Counted from the stretch's first letter, positions 1-8,608 are shown. The stretch is DNA of 64,000 bases from an uncultured Alphaproteobacteria bacterium (GCA_944392295.1 CALXWE010000007.1:1-64000); one strand, 5' to 3'. The notes: generated by a model from the letters alone, not told the origin. Numbers and translations are program-made.

Positions 1-103
1 CGCTAAGCAAAAAGGCAAGCAAATCTTGCCTTTTTGTCTGCAAGTTCTTTGTAACATCTTGGCAAGCAAGGAAAGCGACAGCAACCGCGGCGAGCCTAGA
101 TGC
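1..103. repeat. 103-bp direct repeat, copy 1 (may begin before the window)
   Basis: This copy matches 227-329 at 101 of 103 positions; the differences are at 78 and 83. It holds a perfect 11-bp hairpin (AAAAAGGCAAG / CTTGCCTTTTT, about 10-35) that could terminate transcription on either strand, and a second GGCAAGCAA motif. No protein is recognisable. The window edge hides the left limit. Confidence 0.8.
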
Positions 104-150
104 CAAAGAGAAAGAGCCGTTTAACGGCGTAGTCCTATACTCTCCGCCAT

Positions 151-180
151 AAAAAAGACCTCAATCTGAGGTCTTTTTTT
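151..180. terminator. Hairpin terminator inside the repeat region
   Basis: A perfect 13-bp stem (151-163 with 167-179) has a 3-nt loop and is flanked by A and T runs, so it can work in either direction. It follows a segment ending TACTCTCCGCCA that resembles a tRNA-Ser 3' end, but no cloverleaf can be drawn upstream. Confidence 0.7.
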
Positions 181-226
181 TGTAATAAGTGCGTAATTAA
201 GAGTATAGAACTCGAACCGAGAGGAA

Positions 227-329
227 CGCTAAGCAAAAAGGCAAGCAAATCTTGCCTTTTTGTCTGCAAGTTCTTTGTAACATCTTGGCAAGCAAGGAAA
301 GCGTCAGCGACCGCGGCGAGCCTAGATGC
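227..329. repeat. 103-bp direct repeat, copy 2
   Basis: Near-identical to 1-103 and carrying the same 11-bp hairpin. It is preceded at 201-226 by a segment whose minus strand reads GGTTCGAGTTCTATACTC, resembling a tRNA T-arm. GAGTATAG at 201-208 is the inverse of CTATACTC at 135-142, so the spacer between the two copies is bounded by an inverted repeat. This looks like an interspersed repeat family. Confidence 0.8.
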
Positions 330-342
330 ACTGAAAACAAAA

Positions 343-368
343 AAAATCCCAGACTTTCATCTGGGAAT
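343..368 (-). terminator. Terminator of the hydG operon
   Basis: Stem TCCCAGA / TCTGGGA (347-353 with 360-366) is followed on the minus strand by a run of eight T. It lies just downstream of the hydG stop and would end the tatD-to-hydG operon. Confidence 0.75.
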
Positions 369-395
369 TTTTTAAAAGTTATCATTTATCGCATT

Positions 396-1823
396 TTAGA
401 AAAATAAGTCTCTTTCGCCCTTCTCTATTCTCGATAATTTTGTAATTAACTCAATTTTCAAGGGATTTGTATCCGGAATATTTGCCAATTCTTCCTTAAT
501 ACGTGCTATACCCTTGGCTTTTACTTCTGGAGATGCATAATCTATCAGATATTCCGTAAGAGTCAGTAAGGCATTTGGTGTGCAAAACCTCTTTACAAAA
601 CCAGGGATTGCAAACTCCATAAAATGTTCTCCGGTTCTTCCTAACCGATAACATCCCGTGCAGAATGAAGGCAAAAATCCATGTTCACAAAGCTCACCGA
701 TAACACTGTCCAAGCTCCGATTATCATTTAATACAAACTGGCTCTTTTTAGCACTTTCTACTTCATCTTCCTTACCATAAGCCCCAACACCGATATCCGA
801 ACCGGCATCGATTTGGCTTATTCCATACGAAATAGCCTCATTGCGTAAAGCTATCGGCTCTCGAGCTGTTAAAATCATACCCGTATAAGGGACGGATAAA
901 CGAATAACGGCAATCATTTTCATAAAATCGGCATCCGAGGTCTGATGAGGAGGACAGTCGGCAAAACTGGTGCCAATTGCCGGTTCAATACGCGGAAAAG
1001 AAATGGTATGCGGTCCGACACCAAATTTTTCTTCCAGATGGATTGTGTGATACAACATAGCCATAGCCTCAAACTTATGATCATATAAGCCGATAAGCGC
1101 ACCCATGCCAACATCATCAATGCCGGCTTCCATGGCTCTGTCAAAAGCAAACAAACGCCACAAATAGTTAGATTTTAATCCGCTGGGATGCATTGCCGTA
1201 TAGGTCTTTTGATGGTAAGTTTCTTGAAACACTTGAAAAGTACCGATACCTGCCGATTTAATTTTTCTAAATCCCTCAATATCAAACGGAGCAGCATTAA
1301 TATTAACGCGCCTAATTTCACCCTTTCCTTCTTTAGTCTCATAGACTTTTCTGACTGTATCATAAATAAAATCGGCATCATATCGAGGATGTTCGCCGTA
1401 TACCAAAATCAAACGTTTATGACCGCGGCTTTCCAAGGTACGAACTTCCTTTTCTAATTCGTTTATGGTTAAAGTTCTGCGCACCACATCAAGGTTGCTT
1501 TTCCTAAACCCACAATACACACAATCGTTTATACAGTCATTTCCAATATAAAGTGGAGCAAACAAAACAATACGATTACCGTAAATAGTGCGTTTTAACT
1601 CACGAGCCCCTTCTTTAATTTCTTCAACCAACTGAGGATCATCAACATTTAGCAAGACTGACATTTCGTCAGGATTCAAGCGATTCTTTGCCAAAGATTT
1701 AGCAATAATTTCTCTTACATGAACCTTATCGTTGCTTTTTTTAGAAAGTAGTTCATTAATTTTTTCTTCATCAATAAAAGAAGTTAAGCCTTCTACATCT
1801 AATTTAGGTAGTCCGCTAGCCAT
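396..1823 (-). CDS. hydG: [FeFe] hydrogenase maturation radical SAM protein HydG
   Basis: HydG is a radical S-adenosylmethionine tyrosine lyase. It cleaves tyrosine to p-cresol and makes the CO and cyanide ligands of the [FeFe]-hydrogenase H-cluster. The 475-residue protein has the SAM-cluster motif C97-x3-C101-x2-C104 and, near the end, the HydG-specific C388-x2-C391-x22-C414 that binds the auxiliary cluster. That second motif separates it from the related ThiH, which lacks this cluster. The ATG overlaps the end of hydF by 8 nt (ATGGCTAG), so translation is probably coupled; the nearest GGAGG is about 17 nt upstream. It is the last gene of a minus-strand operon. hydE and the hydrogenase itself are not in the window. 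Confidence 0.95.
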   Translation of the reverse strand: MASGLPKLDVEGLTSFIDEEKINELLSKKSNDKVHVREIIAKSLAKNRLNPDEMSVLLNVDDPQLVEEIKEGARELKRTIYGNRIVLFAPLYIGNDCINDCVYCGFRKSNLDVVRRTLTINELEKEVRTLESRGHKRLILVYGEHPRYDADFIYDTVRKVYETKEGKGEIRRVNINAAPFDIEGFRKIKSAGIGTFQVFQETYHQKTYTAMHPSGLKSNYLWRLFAFDRAMEAGIDDVGMGALIGLYDHKFEAMAMLYHTIHLEEKFGVGPHTISFPRIEPAIGTSFADCPPHQTSDADFMKMIAVIRLSVPYTGMILTAREPIALRNEAISYGISQIDAGSDIGVGAYGKEDEVESAKKSQFVLNDNRSLDSVIGELCEHGFLPSFCTGCYRLGRTGEHFMEFAIPGFVKRFCTPNALLTLTEYLIDYASPEVKAKGIARIKEELANIPDTNPLKIELITKLSRIEKGERDLFF

Positions 1824-3033
1824 TTTTTATATTTTTATACCTCCTGAAAACATCAGGAAAAGGCTCCAACACCCTTTCCAATACACCTTTTAATTCTGAA
1901 ATACAAACACCATAATTGGTAATCGGAACATTATTATTTTGGCATTGATTAATACGTTCCAATATTTGTTTGCGATTTTGCGTACATCCTCCGCATTGTA
2001 TTACCAAATTATAATTAGCAAGAGTAGCAGGAAAATCACACCCCGAGACATGATCTATAATTAAATTCTTGCTTGTTTTACTCAGCAACCAGCGTGGAAT
2101 TTTAACCGTTCCAATATCATCTTTTACGGCATGATGTGTACAAGATTCGGCAATTAAGACTCTATCGCCGTCTTTAAGTCCGGCAATAGCCCCTGCTCCC
2201 TCGACCAAAGAATTTAGATCTCCCTTCAGGCGCGCCATCAAAATAGAAAAAGTCGTACATTTGATATTACTTGGAGTTTCTTGTACCATTTTATCAACGA
2301 CCTGCGAATCACAAACCACCAAATCAGGGGTTTTATTAAGCATTTTCAAGACATTAGCGTAGTCGTTTTCTTTAACAACCATTACGGTCTGATTATGATC
2401 CAAGCAATCACGAATAGCCTGTACCTGCGGTAAGATGAGTCTTCCTTTCGGGGCTTCATAATCAAGAGGAATAATCATAACAATCAAGCCGTGTTCCGGA
2501 GCCAAATCGCCTAGCAATGCCGGTGGATTAAGCAATTCATCGGGACAAACTCTGAGTAAAGCTTTTTTAAGCTCAGTCAATACATAATCACGTGATGATT
2601 TATCCAGTGAATTTACAACAATAGCCCCTTCAGTATTTTTAATTTTATGAACATCCGCCTTATTAAACACTACAATAAAGGGAATTTTACGAGCTTCAAG
2701 TTGAGTAATAATTTTTCGTTCGACCTGTCCGATTTTATCACCGTCGCATATAATAACGGCAACATCAGTTTTATCCAAAACGTTAAGTGTTTTTTCAAGA
2801 CGTTTACCGGAAAGTTCGGTTACATCACCAAATCCGGCAGTATCAAGCCACAAGACAGGACCTACAGGCAAAAGTTCCTGAGCTTTTTCGACAACATCGG
2901 TAGTAGTTCCGGGAACATCTGAGGTAATAGCCACATTTTGTCCGGTTACCAAATTAAGAAAGCTTGATTTTCCGGCATTAACTCTTCCTAAAAGAGCAAT
3001 ATGCAGGCGCAAGCCTTTAGGTGTCTGTTGCAT
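1816..3033 (-). CDS. hydF: [FeFe] hydrogenase maturation GTPase HydF
   Basis: HydF is the GTPase scaffold on which the diiron subcluster is assembled before transfer to the hydrogenase. The 405-residue protein has a P-loop (GRVNAGKS, 16-23), G3 DTAG (64-67) and G4 NKAD (124-127). C-terminal iron-sulfur ligands follow: C298-T-H300 and C347-GG-C350. The family motif is CxH...HCxxC; here Q346 stands where the second His usually is, leaving three Cys and one His. A start with AGGGGA upstream fits. The gene overlaps hydG and follows a divergent second copy after 84 nt. Function is well supported; the Gln substitution is the only oddity. Confidence 0.93.
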   Translation of the reverse strand: MQQTPKGLRLHIALLGRVNAGKSSFLNLVTGQNVAITSDVPGTTTDVVEKAQELLPVGPVLWLDTAGFGDVTELSGKRLEKTLNVLDKTDVAVIICDGDKIGQVERKIITQLEARKIPFIVVFNKADVHKIKNTEGAIVVNSLDKSSRDYVLTELKKALLRVCPDELLNPPALLGDLAPEHGLIVMIIPLDYEAPKGRLILPQVQAIRDCLDHNQTVMVVKENDYANVLKMLNKTPDLVVCDSQVVDKMVQETPSNIKCTTFSILMARLKGDLNSLVEGAGAIAGLKDGDRVLIAESCTHHAVKDDIGTVKIPRWLLSKTSKNLIIDHVSGCDFPATLANYNLVIQCGGCTQNRKQILERINQCQNNNVPITNYGVCISELKGVLERVLEPFPDVFRRYKNIKNG

Positions 3034-3117
3034 TAAAATATCCCCTGAAATAAAAGCATCTTCAAAGTTGTAGCAACATTAGCCGCAACAATCAATGTAA
3101 AAAGCAATTATGCACTA

Positions 3118-4353
3118 TTATTTGACTTGCAAGAATTCCTCTCTTTTTCGTTCGTATCTTTCCAAAGTTTTAGGAAAGACTTCCAAGGTTCGTTCCAAAG
3201 TACCGTCGAGTTCAGATAGGCATAAACTGTAATTGGTAATCGGCACACCGGCCAAAGCACAACGGCTCATTTCCAGTAAAAACTCTTTATAGCTATGCAT
3301 ATGAAGTCCTCTATGAATAACCAAATTATAATTTTTAACATTTATTCCGTCACCTGAACCAAAAACATGATCAATAATAAGGTCTTTACCGGTTCTTTCT
3401 GAAATAAGTCGCGGAATTTTAACCGTTCCCATATCATCAGGCAATGTCTGTTGTGTAAAGGAATCTATAATTAACACCTTATCACCATCTTTTAATTTCC
3501 ATAGTGCCAAAGCTCCGCCCACAATTTGTTGTAAACTTCCTTTCATGCGGGCTGTTAATAAAGTAAAGCTGGTACATTTAACTGTACTTGGTGTATAAGC
3601 CACCATCTGCCTTACGGCTTGAGAATCACAAACTACCAAATCCGGATTATTTTTCAGCACGGCAAGAGCTTTAGTATATTCCTGAGCCCGCACGGCTAAA
3701 ATCATTTGTTGATGGTCCAGGCTATCACGAATAGCCTTTCTTTGTGGCATAATAGTTAATTCCCGAACCGAGGTATAAGTATCAGGAAACAACATAACAA
3801 CTGTACCAAATGTAGGTACAAGATCGCTGAACATTACCGGAGGTATGAGTAAATCTTCCGGACAGACACGAATAAGCTCACGTTGCAAATCAGTTAAAAG
3901 CCTAGCTCTGGAATTTTTATCCAAAGAATTAACAGAAACAGCTCCTGCAGCATTACTTATATGATGAGTATCAGCTTTATTAAATATTACGATAGTCGGT
4001 ATACGTTTTTTTTGTAAGAACGATAAAATTTCCCTTTCTGTTGAAGCAATATTATCACCCTCACATACCAGAGCAGCCACATCAGCCTCGTCCAACACTT
4101 TTGAGACATTGAGTAATTGATTTTGTACAGTTTTATTATCGTTAATTTTAAATCCAGGGATTTTCATCCACAGCACCGAACCTACCGGCTGTAAATCTGA
4201 AGTAATTTCAAGTACTCCGGCCGATAATGTAGAATTCTTTGCATCCTGCATAACATTTTTTTCCGTAACCAGTTCAAGAAAGCTGGTTTTTCCGGCGCCT
4301 TGACGACCCAAGACGGAAATTTTAATTTTAACCTCAGGTAAAGAGTCAGACAT
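3118..4353 (-). CDS. HydF-like paralogue lacking cluster ligands
   Basis: This 411-residue protein aligns end to end with the neighbouring HydF, so it probably arose by duplication. It keeps the P-loop (GRQGAGKT, 16-23) and NKAD (126-129). The G3 motif DTAG is replaced by KIPG (64-67). All the cluster cysteines are gone: the CTH site reads FTQ (299-301) and the CGGC site reads RGLH (348-351), giving Cys to Phe, Arg and His changes. It can hardly bind a [4Fe-4S] cluster like HydF and may not hydrolyse GTP normally. It starts 1 nt after the tcdA stop with an AAAGGGGA ribosome site, and the frame is intact over its whole length, which argues for a maintained role. A regulatory or heterodimeric partner of HydF is a guess; no function is assigned. 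Confidence 0.85.
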   Translation of the reverse strand: MSDSLPEVKIKISVLGRQGAGKTSFLELVTEKNVMQDAKNSTLSAGVLEITSDLQPVGSVLWMKIPGFKINDNKTVQNQLLNVSKVLDEADVAALVCEGDNIASTEREILSFLQKKRIPTIVIFNKADTHHISNAAGAVSVNSLDKNSRARLLTDLQRELIRVCPEDLLIPPVMFSDLVPTFGTVVMLFPDTYTSVRELTIMPQRKAIRDSLDHQQMILAVRAQEYTKALAVLKNNPDLVVCDSQAVRQMVAYTPSTVKCTSFTLLTARMKGSLQQIVGGALALWKLKDGDKVLIIDSFTQQTLPDDMGTVKIPRLISERTGKDLIIDHVFGSGDGINVKNYNLVIHRGLHMHSYKEFLLEMSRCALAGVPITNYSLCLSELDGTLERTLEVFPKTLERYERKREEFLQVK

Positions 4354-4354
4354 A

Positions 4355-5080
4355 TTATTTCCCCTTTGCTAAATCAAGAATAACTTTATGAGCCATCATC
4401 AAGCCAAAAACGGCGGTAATGGTAGGTAATGAGCCCAAAATATTTTTCGTTTTATCCGGTGTTTTAATAATTGCCGTATTCGGCAGGGTTGTTTGTTCAT
4501 CAGAAAAAACGCACGTTATATTTGTAATATCAACGCCCTGCTTTTTCAAGTTTTGGCGTACAACTTTTGCCATAGGGCAGTTACGAGTTGCCGAAAGCGG
4601 AGCGATTTTAACACAAGATATATCGGTTTTTAAGGCTGCTCCCATAGAACTTATAAAAGGCACACCTCTTTGTTGGAGGGCGGACATAAGCTCACATTTA
4701 GACTTTATGCTGTCTATAGCATCAACTACGTAGTCAGGATTGTGTTTTAATAAATTATCGATATTAGAAGAGTTTACAAAAACATCTTCAAGTACAACAT
4801 TACAATTAGGGTTAATTTCCTTCACTCTATCTTTGGCGACTTCTATTTTCTTTTTCCCTAAAGTCGAAGTTAGAGCCAAAATCTGACGATTGATATTAGT
4901 TTCATCAAAACAATCAAAATCGACCAAAATCAAATTTCCGACCCCTGCTCTGGCTAAAGCTTCCAAAGCATATCCGCCTACAGCTCCCACGCCGACAACC
5001 ATCACCGTAGAATTTTGCAAATTCTTAATGGCTCGAGTTCCTAACAAAGCTTCGGTTCGCATTAATCTGGGGTTAGTCAT
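4355..5080 (-). CDS. tcdA: tRNA threonylcarbamoyladenosine dehydratase (ThiF/E1-like)
   Basis: TcdA (YgdL/CsdL) is an ATP-dependent enzyme that cyclises t6A at position 37 of ANN-reading tRNAs to ct6A. The 241-residue protein opens with the family pattern in which the target-gene start LLG precedes a Rossmann motif GVGAVGG (30-36). It continues with the acidic VDFD segment and the NINRQ motif that binds ATP, as in E1-like adenylating enzymes. ThiF and MoeB belong to the same superfamily, but the N-terminal RTEALLG and the length favour TcdA. The ATG overlaps the tatD stop by 8 nt. It sits ahead of the hydF genes, an arrangement with no obvious functional link. Confidence 0.85.
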   Translation of the reverse strand: MTNPRLMRTEALLGTRAIKNLQNSTVMVVGVGAVGGYALEALARAGVGNLILVDFDCFDETNINRQILALTSTLGKKKIEVAKDRVKEINPNCNVVLEDVFVNSSNIDNLLKHNPDYVVDAIDSIKSKCELMSALQQRGVPFISSMGAALKTDISCVKIAPLSATRNCPMAKVVRQNLKKQGVDITNITCVFSDEQTTLPNTAIIKTPDKTKNILGSLPTITAVFGLMMAHKVILDLAKGK

Positions 5081-5801
5081 TTTTCATAATCTCCAGTGAG
5101 TTAGCGTATATCAACAAAGCTGTTTCTTCAAGGCTTTTATTACGAATTTCGCCAATTTTTTTACACAAAGCGGCAAATTCGTCAAAAGAGCTCTGGTAAG
5201 GAGCATCACTTTCAAGCAAAATACGATCATCGGGGATATATTGCAAAATGTCGGCAAATTGCTTGTTTTTAAAAATTTTCTGGTTAAAAGCGGCGTATCC
5301 TCCGAATTTAACGATTTGTTTTAAGAATTCCAAAGAGCCGTTAAAAGAGTGAATAACAAACTTTTGAGGAAGTTTTTTCCAATAATGCTCCAACAAGCTC
5401 TGAGCCTTAACGGCGTGAATAAGCAATGTCCGCCGGTAAGTACGCGCTAAATTTATATGAATATCAAAGACTTGTTGTTGCGTAGCAATGTCTTGATTTT
5501 TAAGGGTGTCAAAACCACACTCCCCAATTAAGGCTTGAGGATATTTAATAAGCAATTTTTCAAGTTCATCAGTCCAGTTGGCGGGTAAATTATTAACATA
5601 CCACGGATGCACGGCAAATGCGGGAACAACTGCCGAAGTAAAATTATCGGTCCAAGCTGAAACCTTAGGCCAATCATCAGATTTAGCACTTACACATATA
5701 CATTTATAGATATGATTTTCTGATAATTTTTGCATAAGAGCCTTAGGCTCAAAGGTGGTAAAATCTTGCAAATGGATATGGGTATCAATAAAGCGCATCA
5801 T
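5073..5801 (-). CDS. TatD family metal-dependent hydrolase
   Basis: A TatD-family TIM-barrel hydrolase of 242 residues; members are Mg-dependent deoxyribonucleases or related hydrolases. Metal ligands are visible in order: HIH (8-10), GECGFD, IHAVKA, HSFNGS and LLESDAP near the C-terminus. The first ATG of the MM pair has GAGG 7 nt upstream. It is the first gene of the tatD-tcdA-hydF-hydG operon. The substrate cannot be deduced; the slightly short length and divergent sequence mean it may not be the orthologue of Escherichia coli TatD itself. Confidence 0.82.
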   Translation of the reverse strand: MMRFIDTHIHLQDFTTFEPKALMQKLSENHIYKCICVSAKSDDWPKVSAWTDNFTSAVVPAFAVHPWYVNNLPANWTDELEKLLIKYPQALIGECGFDTLKNQDIATQQQVFDIHINLARTYRRTLLIHAVKAQSLLEHYWKKLPQKFVIHSFNGSLEFLKQIVKFGGYAAFNQKIFKNKQFADILQYIPDDRILLESDAPYQSSFDEFAALCKKIGEIRNKSLEETALLIYANSLEIMKND

Positions 5802-6114
5802 ATTATATCCTCAAAATCAGTTTTAGGGTATAACCAAATTCTTTGCGATGCAACTATTTATTTTATTATATTTTTCAAGCTGTTTATCGGATTTAGATTT
5901 AAGGTTAACAAGCCATAAGTGTTCAAAGCGGGTTTGATATGACAATATGATGATGTCATGCCTTGACACCATGCGAAATGAGGGCTGTTGAATTCCCCGC
6001 ACCGCTTCTTACGATGCTAAGCTTAAGGCACCGGCCTTAAACCTGCCCTTATTTTAACTGCTGATTTTTAAATTGCAATAACTATTCTTTGAATATAAAT
6101 AAAAAATACCGACC
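5802..6114. other. Gene-free stretch with one short hairpin
   Basis: No convincing gene. An inverted repeat TTAAGGC / GCCTTAA (6023-6029 and 6034-6040) is present. The minus strand holds an open frame of 49 codons from 5972 without a ribosome site and with no recognisable product; it may be a remnant. The part near 5802 presumably carries the promoter of the tatD operon. Confidence 0.4.
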
Positions 6115-6762
6115 TTACTTAATATCTTCCATAACCGCCTTTAAGCTTAAAACTTTTTCCAAAATGCTCTTGTCGGTAAAATAATCGGGAATTATCCGCT
6201 CTTGCGCTATATTAACTCCTTTATTTACCATTATCTCTTTGTTTTCTCTGTCAAAAACAAACTCTGTGCCCTCAACCTCAAACGCATCTTTGTTAAGCAA
6301 CCGCAAAAAGTCGTCTACCTTGAGCTTTATTATCGATTTTACTTCTTTATCTACCAAATTAATATCAAAGTCATCGGCTTCGTTATGACTTTCTATTCCA
6401 AAAAAGTACTGAAATTCACGTATTTTGTAATCTGTTGCCGGATTACAGTTGCAAACCCGTATCCCTAAAAAAGTTAATTGCTCGTTCGTTACGGTTCTGC
6501 CTATCTCTTCTTTTAGTTCTCTTATACCGCCCTCTAAAATACTTTCATCACCCTCAATATGCCCGCCTACCGTAAAATCAACATAATCGGGGCGCTCAAA
6601 GCCGTAACTTTGTTTCGGAAAAATCGTCTGCAGATACAGGCTCCTTTCAGCCTTGTTATACATAATTCCGGTAAAAACCTTGTGCCATAAACCCTTTTGA
6701 TGAACAATTTTCTTGTCTTCCGACCCTTGCTCGTTCATCTCTAAATCATAAATCCGTAACAT
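6115..6762 (-). CDS. Nudix hydrolase
   Basis: This 215-residue protein carries a complete Nudix box at 67-88 (G-x5-E-x7-RELKEEIG), with E82, E85 and E86 as the Mg-binding glutamates. It should hydrolyse a nucleoside diphosphate linked to another group. The N-terminal part (KGLWHKVFTGIMYN) resembles isopentenyl-diphosphate isomerase-like Nudix proteins such as YfcD, but the substrate cannot be told. It stands alone on the minus strand, with about 150 bp to the next gene upstream. A weak purine-rich AGAGAA precedes the ATG. Confidence 0.85.
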   Translation of the reverse strand: MLRIYDLEMNEQGSEDKKIVHQKGLWHKVFTGIMYNKAERSLYLQTIFPKQSYGFERPDYVDFTVGGHIEGDESILEGGIRELKEEIGRTVTNEQLTFLGIRVCNCNPATDYKIREFQYFFGIESHNEADDFDINLVDKEVKSIIKLKVDDFLRLLNKDAFEVEGTEFVFDRENKEIMVNKGVNIAQERIIPDYFTDKSILEKVLSLKAVMEDIK

Positions 6763-6910
6763 TTTTATTCTCTGTAACTAAGTTTTTCTTATAAAAAGAT
6801 TAATCATAAAAACTAAATAAATCCTTTATACTTTTGCAAGTTCGTTTACCTACCATAAAATATAAGCGGATACCTTTCGGCACCCGCTCATATACTTATA
6901 ATTTAACAGA

Positions 6911-7939
6911 CTATTCTCTGCCTTCCCTATCCTTTTTAACCAGAGGCAAAGACTTAGGCGGTAAATTAAGCTCGGAACAATCAATTCGTTTTCTAAAATC
7001 GTTTTGAAAATCCGTTACCGAATAGTCAGGCATTTGATCATGCTTCATATTTACAATATTGCTTATAACATTGTACTTCGTCGACAAGAAATTGTTAATA
7101 TACTTATCGGCTCCGTCTATAAACAATTCTTTATGGTCTTTCCACATATTTTGCAAAGATTCAAGCCAGCCTAAACGTACTACCGAAAAATCTTCTTTGC
7201 AAACTTTGGTGGTTGAACTTTGCTGATGCTTAAAATAATCGTACATCGGCTTTTCTACGCCGGTAATTTTAGCATCTTTAAACAACAACATCGCTAAAGT
7301 CGGAAAATCTTCGCATACCTTCATCGCCGGAGAAACATCTTTGGGATATATACTCATATAACGTTTGAATATGTCTCCTTTTACAACCTTTGTCCAACCG
7401 ATACTATCGACATCCGAAGCAATCTGCGGAATATCCGAAACACTTACTCCGCCGCTTTTAGAAAGTCTGTCTGCCATTAAATTATGAGGCAAGCCTCCCT
7501 GTTGATTAAGAGTTAAAGATTTATCTCCGACAATATTAAAGCCGGAAATACAAATATTTGCATTATCGCTTTTAAGCTTATTTACAGCCCGTTCAATAGC
7601 GTCAGGAGTTGTAAAATTATCATCGCTGTCAAGCATAACAAAAATATTGTCATCACGCATTTGTGCCGCAACGGCGCGACCTAAGCTTTCAAAAGCTCCG
7701 CCGCAGCCCTTTCTCTCAGCCCCTTCAATAAGCTCACTTTCAATGCCGCGGTTAGCAAACTTATTACTCCAAATTTTAACGTAATTACGCGACTTATCGG
7801 TAGATGCGTCATCGTAAACCACAACCTTAATATTTTTGTAACTTTGATCATTAACGCTCTTAAAACTTTTTGAGATAAATTCTTCATCATTACAAGTTCT
7901 TATACCTACAAAAACCCTAGGTTCGGTAATATCTGTCAT
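6911..7939 (-). CDS. Glycosyltransferase family 2 protein
   Basis: A GT-A fold glycosyltransferase of 342 residues. The N-terminus has the family pattern VFVGIRTCNDE followed by VVYDDASTDKS (40-50), the nucleotide-binding part. LDSDD further on is the DxD-like metal site. No membrane segment is visible, so it is probably cytoplasmic. The start at 7939 is preferred over the upstream ATG at 7999 because GAGAGGA lies just before it and the extra 20 residues do not look like part of the domain. The sugar donor and acceptor are unknown, and no polysaccharide cluster surrounds it. Confidence 0.8.
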   Translation of the reverse strand: MTDITEPRVFVGIRTCNDEEFISKSFKSVNDQSYKNIKVVVYDDASTDKSRNYVKIWSNKFANRGIESELIEGAERKGCGGAFESLGRAVAAQMRDDNIFVMLDSDDNFTTPDAIERAVNKLKSDNANICISGFNIVGDKSLTLNQQGGLPHNLMADRLSKSGGVSVSDIPQIASDVDSIGWTKVVKGDIFKRYMSIYPKDVSPAMKVCEDFPTLAMLLFKDAKITGVEKPMYDYFKHQQSSTTKVCKEDFSVVRLGWLESLQNMWKDHKELFIDGADKYINNFLSTKYNVISNIVNMKHDQMPDYSVTDFQNDFRKRIDCSELNLPPKSLPLVKKDREGRE

Positions 7940-8115
7940 AATTTTTCCTCTCGCCGATATATAATGTGCCAAAATATACCAAAAAATCAATTTTGTCAAT
8001 TATTGTTTGCAAGATTTTCAATAATTTAAATATTTATCATAAAATCTCTTGCAAAAAAGGACAAAATAATGTAACAATATCATTGTCATACAATATTATT
8101 ATAAAATACCACATT

Positions 8116-8604
8116 ATGAAAAAGTTTTGGAAAACAGCCATCTGGATAGTTGGCTTGCTCGGCCTTATTTGGCTGACCTGTGCTCAGTTTGCGAAAGCAA
8201 CTGATGAGGAGTGGATTAAAGAAAAGTATTTCGAAAAAGTCCACCGCTGCGAAATTTCTCATGGGGTTATTGACAACATCTCTCAGAAAATGATTGTTTC
8301 TAACACCGGCTCTGATTGGGCAGACATCTCATACCAACCCGTATTTTATGTTAACGGATGCGAGTATGACATGATACAGCCTTACGATTGGAAAGATAAG
8401 AGTACGCTTTCCATAGGCGATACGGTTTACATTCATCAATTGTTTGATGACGAGTGTGTCGCCAGTCGAGAAATTTTGCCGGCATCTACAATTGAAGGGA
8501 TAAATTCAGAATCCGTTGCCGCACATCATATGCAATGGCAGCTGATTGCTCTGGTTTTTCTCCTGATTGCCTGGGCAATGTCAGGAGCAATCCTTAAAGA
8601 TTAA
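8116..8604 (+). CDS. Small membrane protein of unknown function
   Basis: A 162-residue protein not recognised as a family member. It has an N-terminal hydrophobic segment (about 7-24), an extracytoplasmic middle domain with three cysteines (in HRCEI, NGCEY and DDECV), and a second hydrophobic segment near the C-terminus (about 140-157). The topology suggests a periplasmic loop held at both ends. The ATG at 8116 begins a normal membrane-targeting sequence; an upstream ATG at 7966 would add an unconvincing extension. No clear ribosome site is present, so the exact start is less certain. Confidence 0.6.
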   Translation: MKKFWKTAIWIVGLLGLIWLTCAQFAKATDEEWIKEKYFEKVHRCEISHGVIDNISQKMIVSNTGSDWADISYQPVFYVNGCEYDMIQPYDWKDKSTLSIGDTVYIHQLFDDECVASREILPASTIEGINSESVAAHHMQWQLIALVFLLIAWAMSGAILKD

Positions 8605-8608
8605 TTAT

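Noticed and set aside
60-147. A complete tRNA-Ser gene ending at CTCTCCGCCA
   Set aside because: No matching 5' acceptor strand, D-arm or anticodon arm can be folded upstream; only the 3' end resembles a tRNA.
197-385. 62-codon minus-strand frame in the repeat region
   Set aside because: It spans repeat copy 2 and the hydG terminator hairpin; no ribosome site and no known product.
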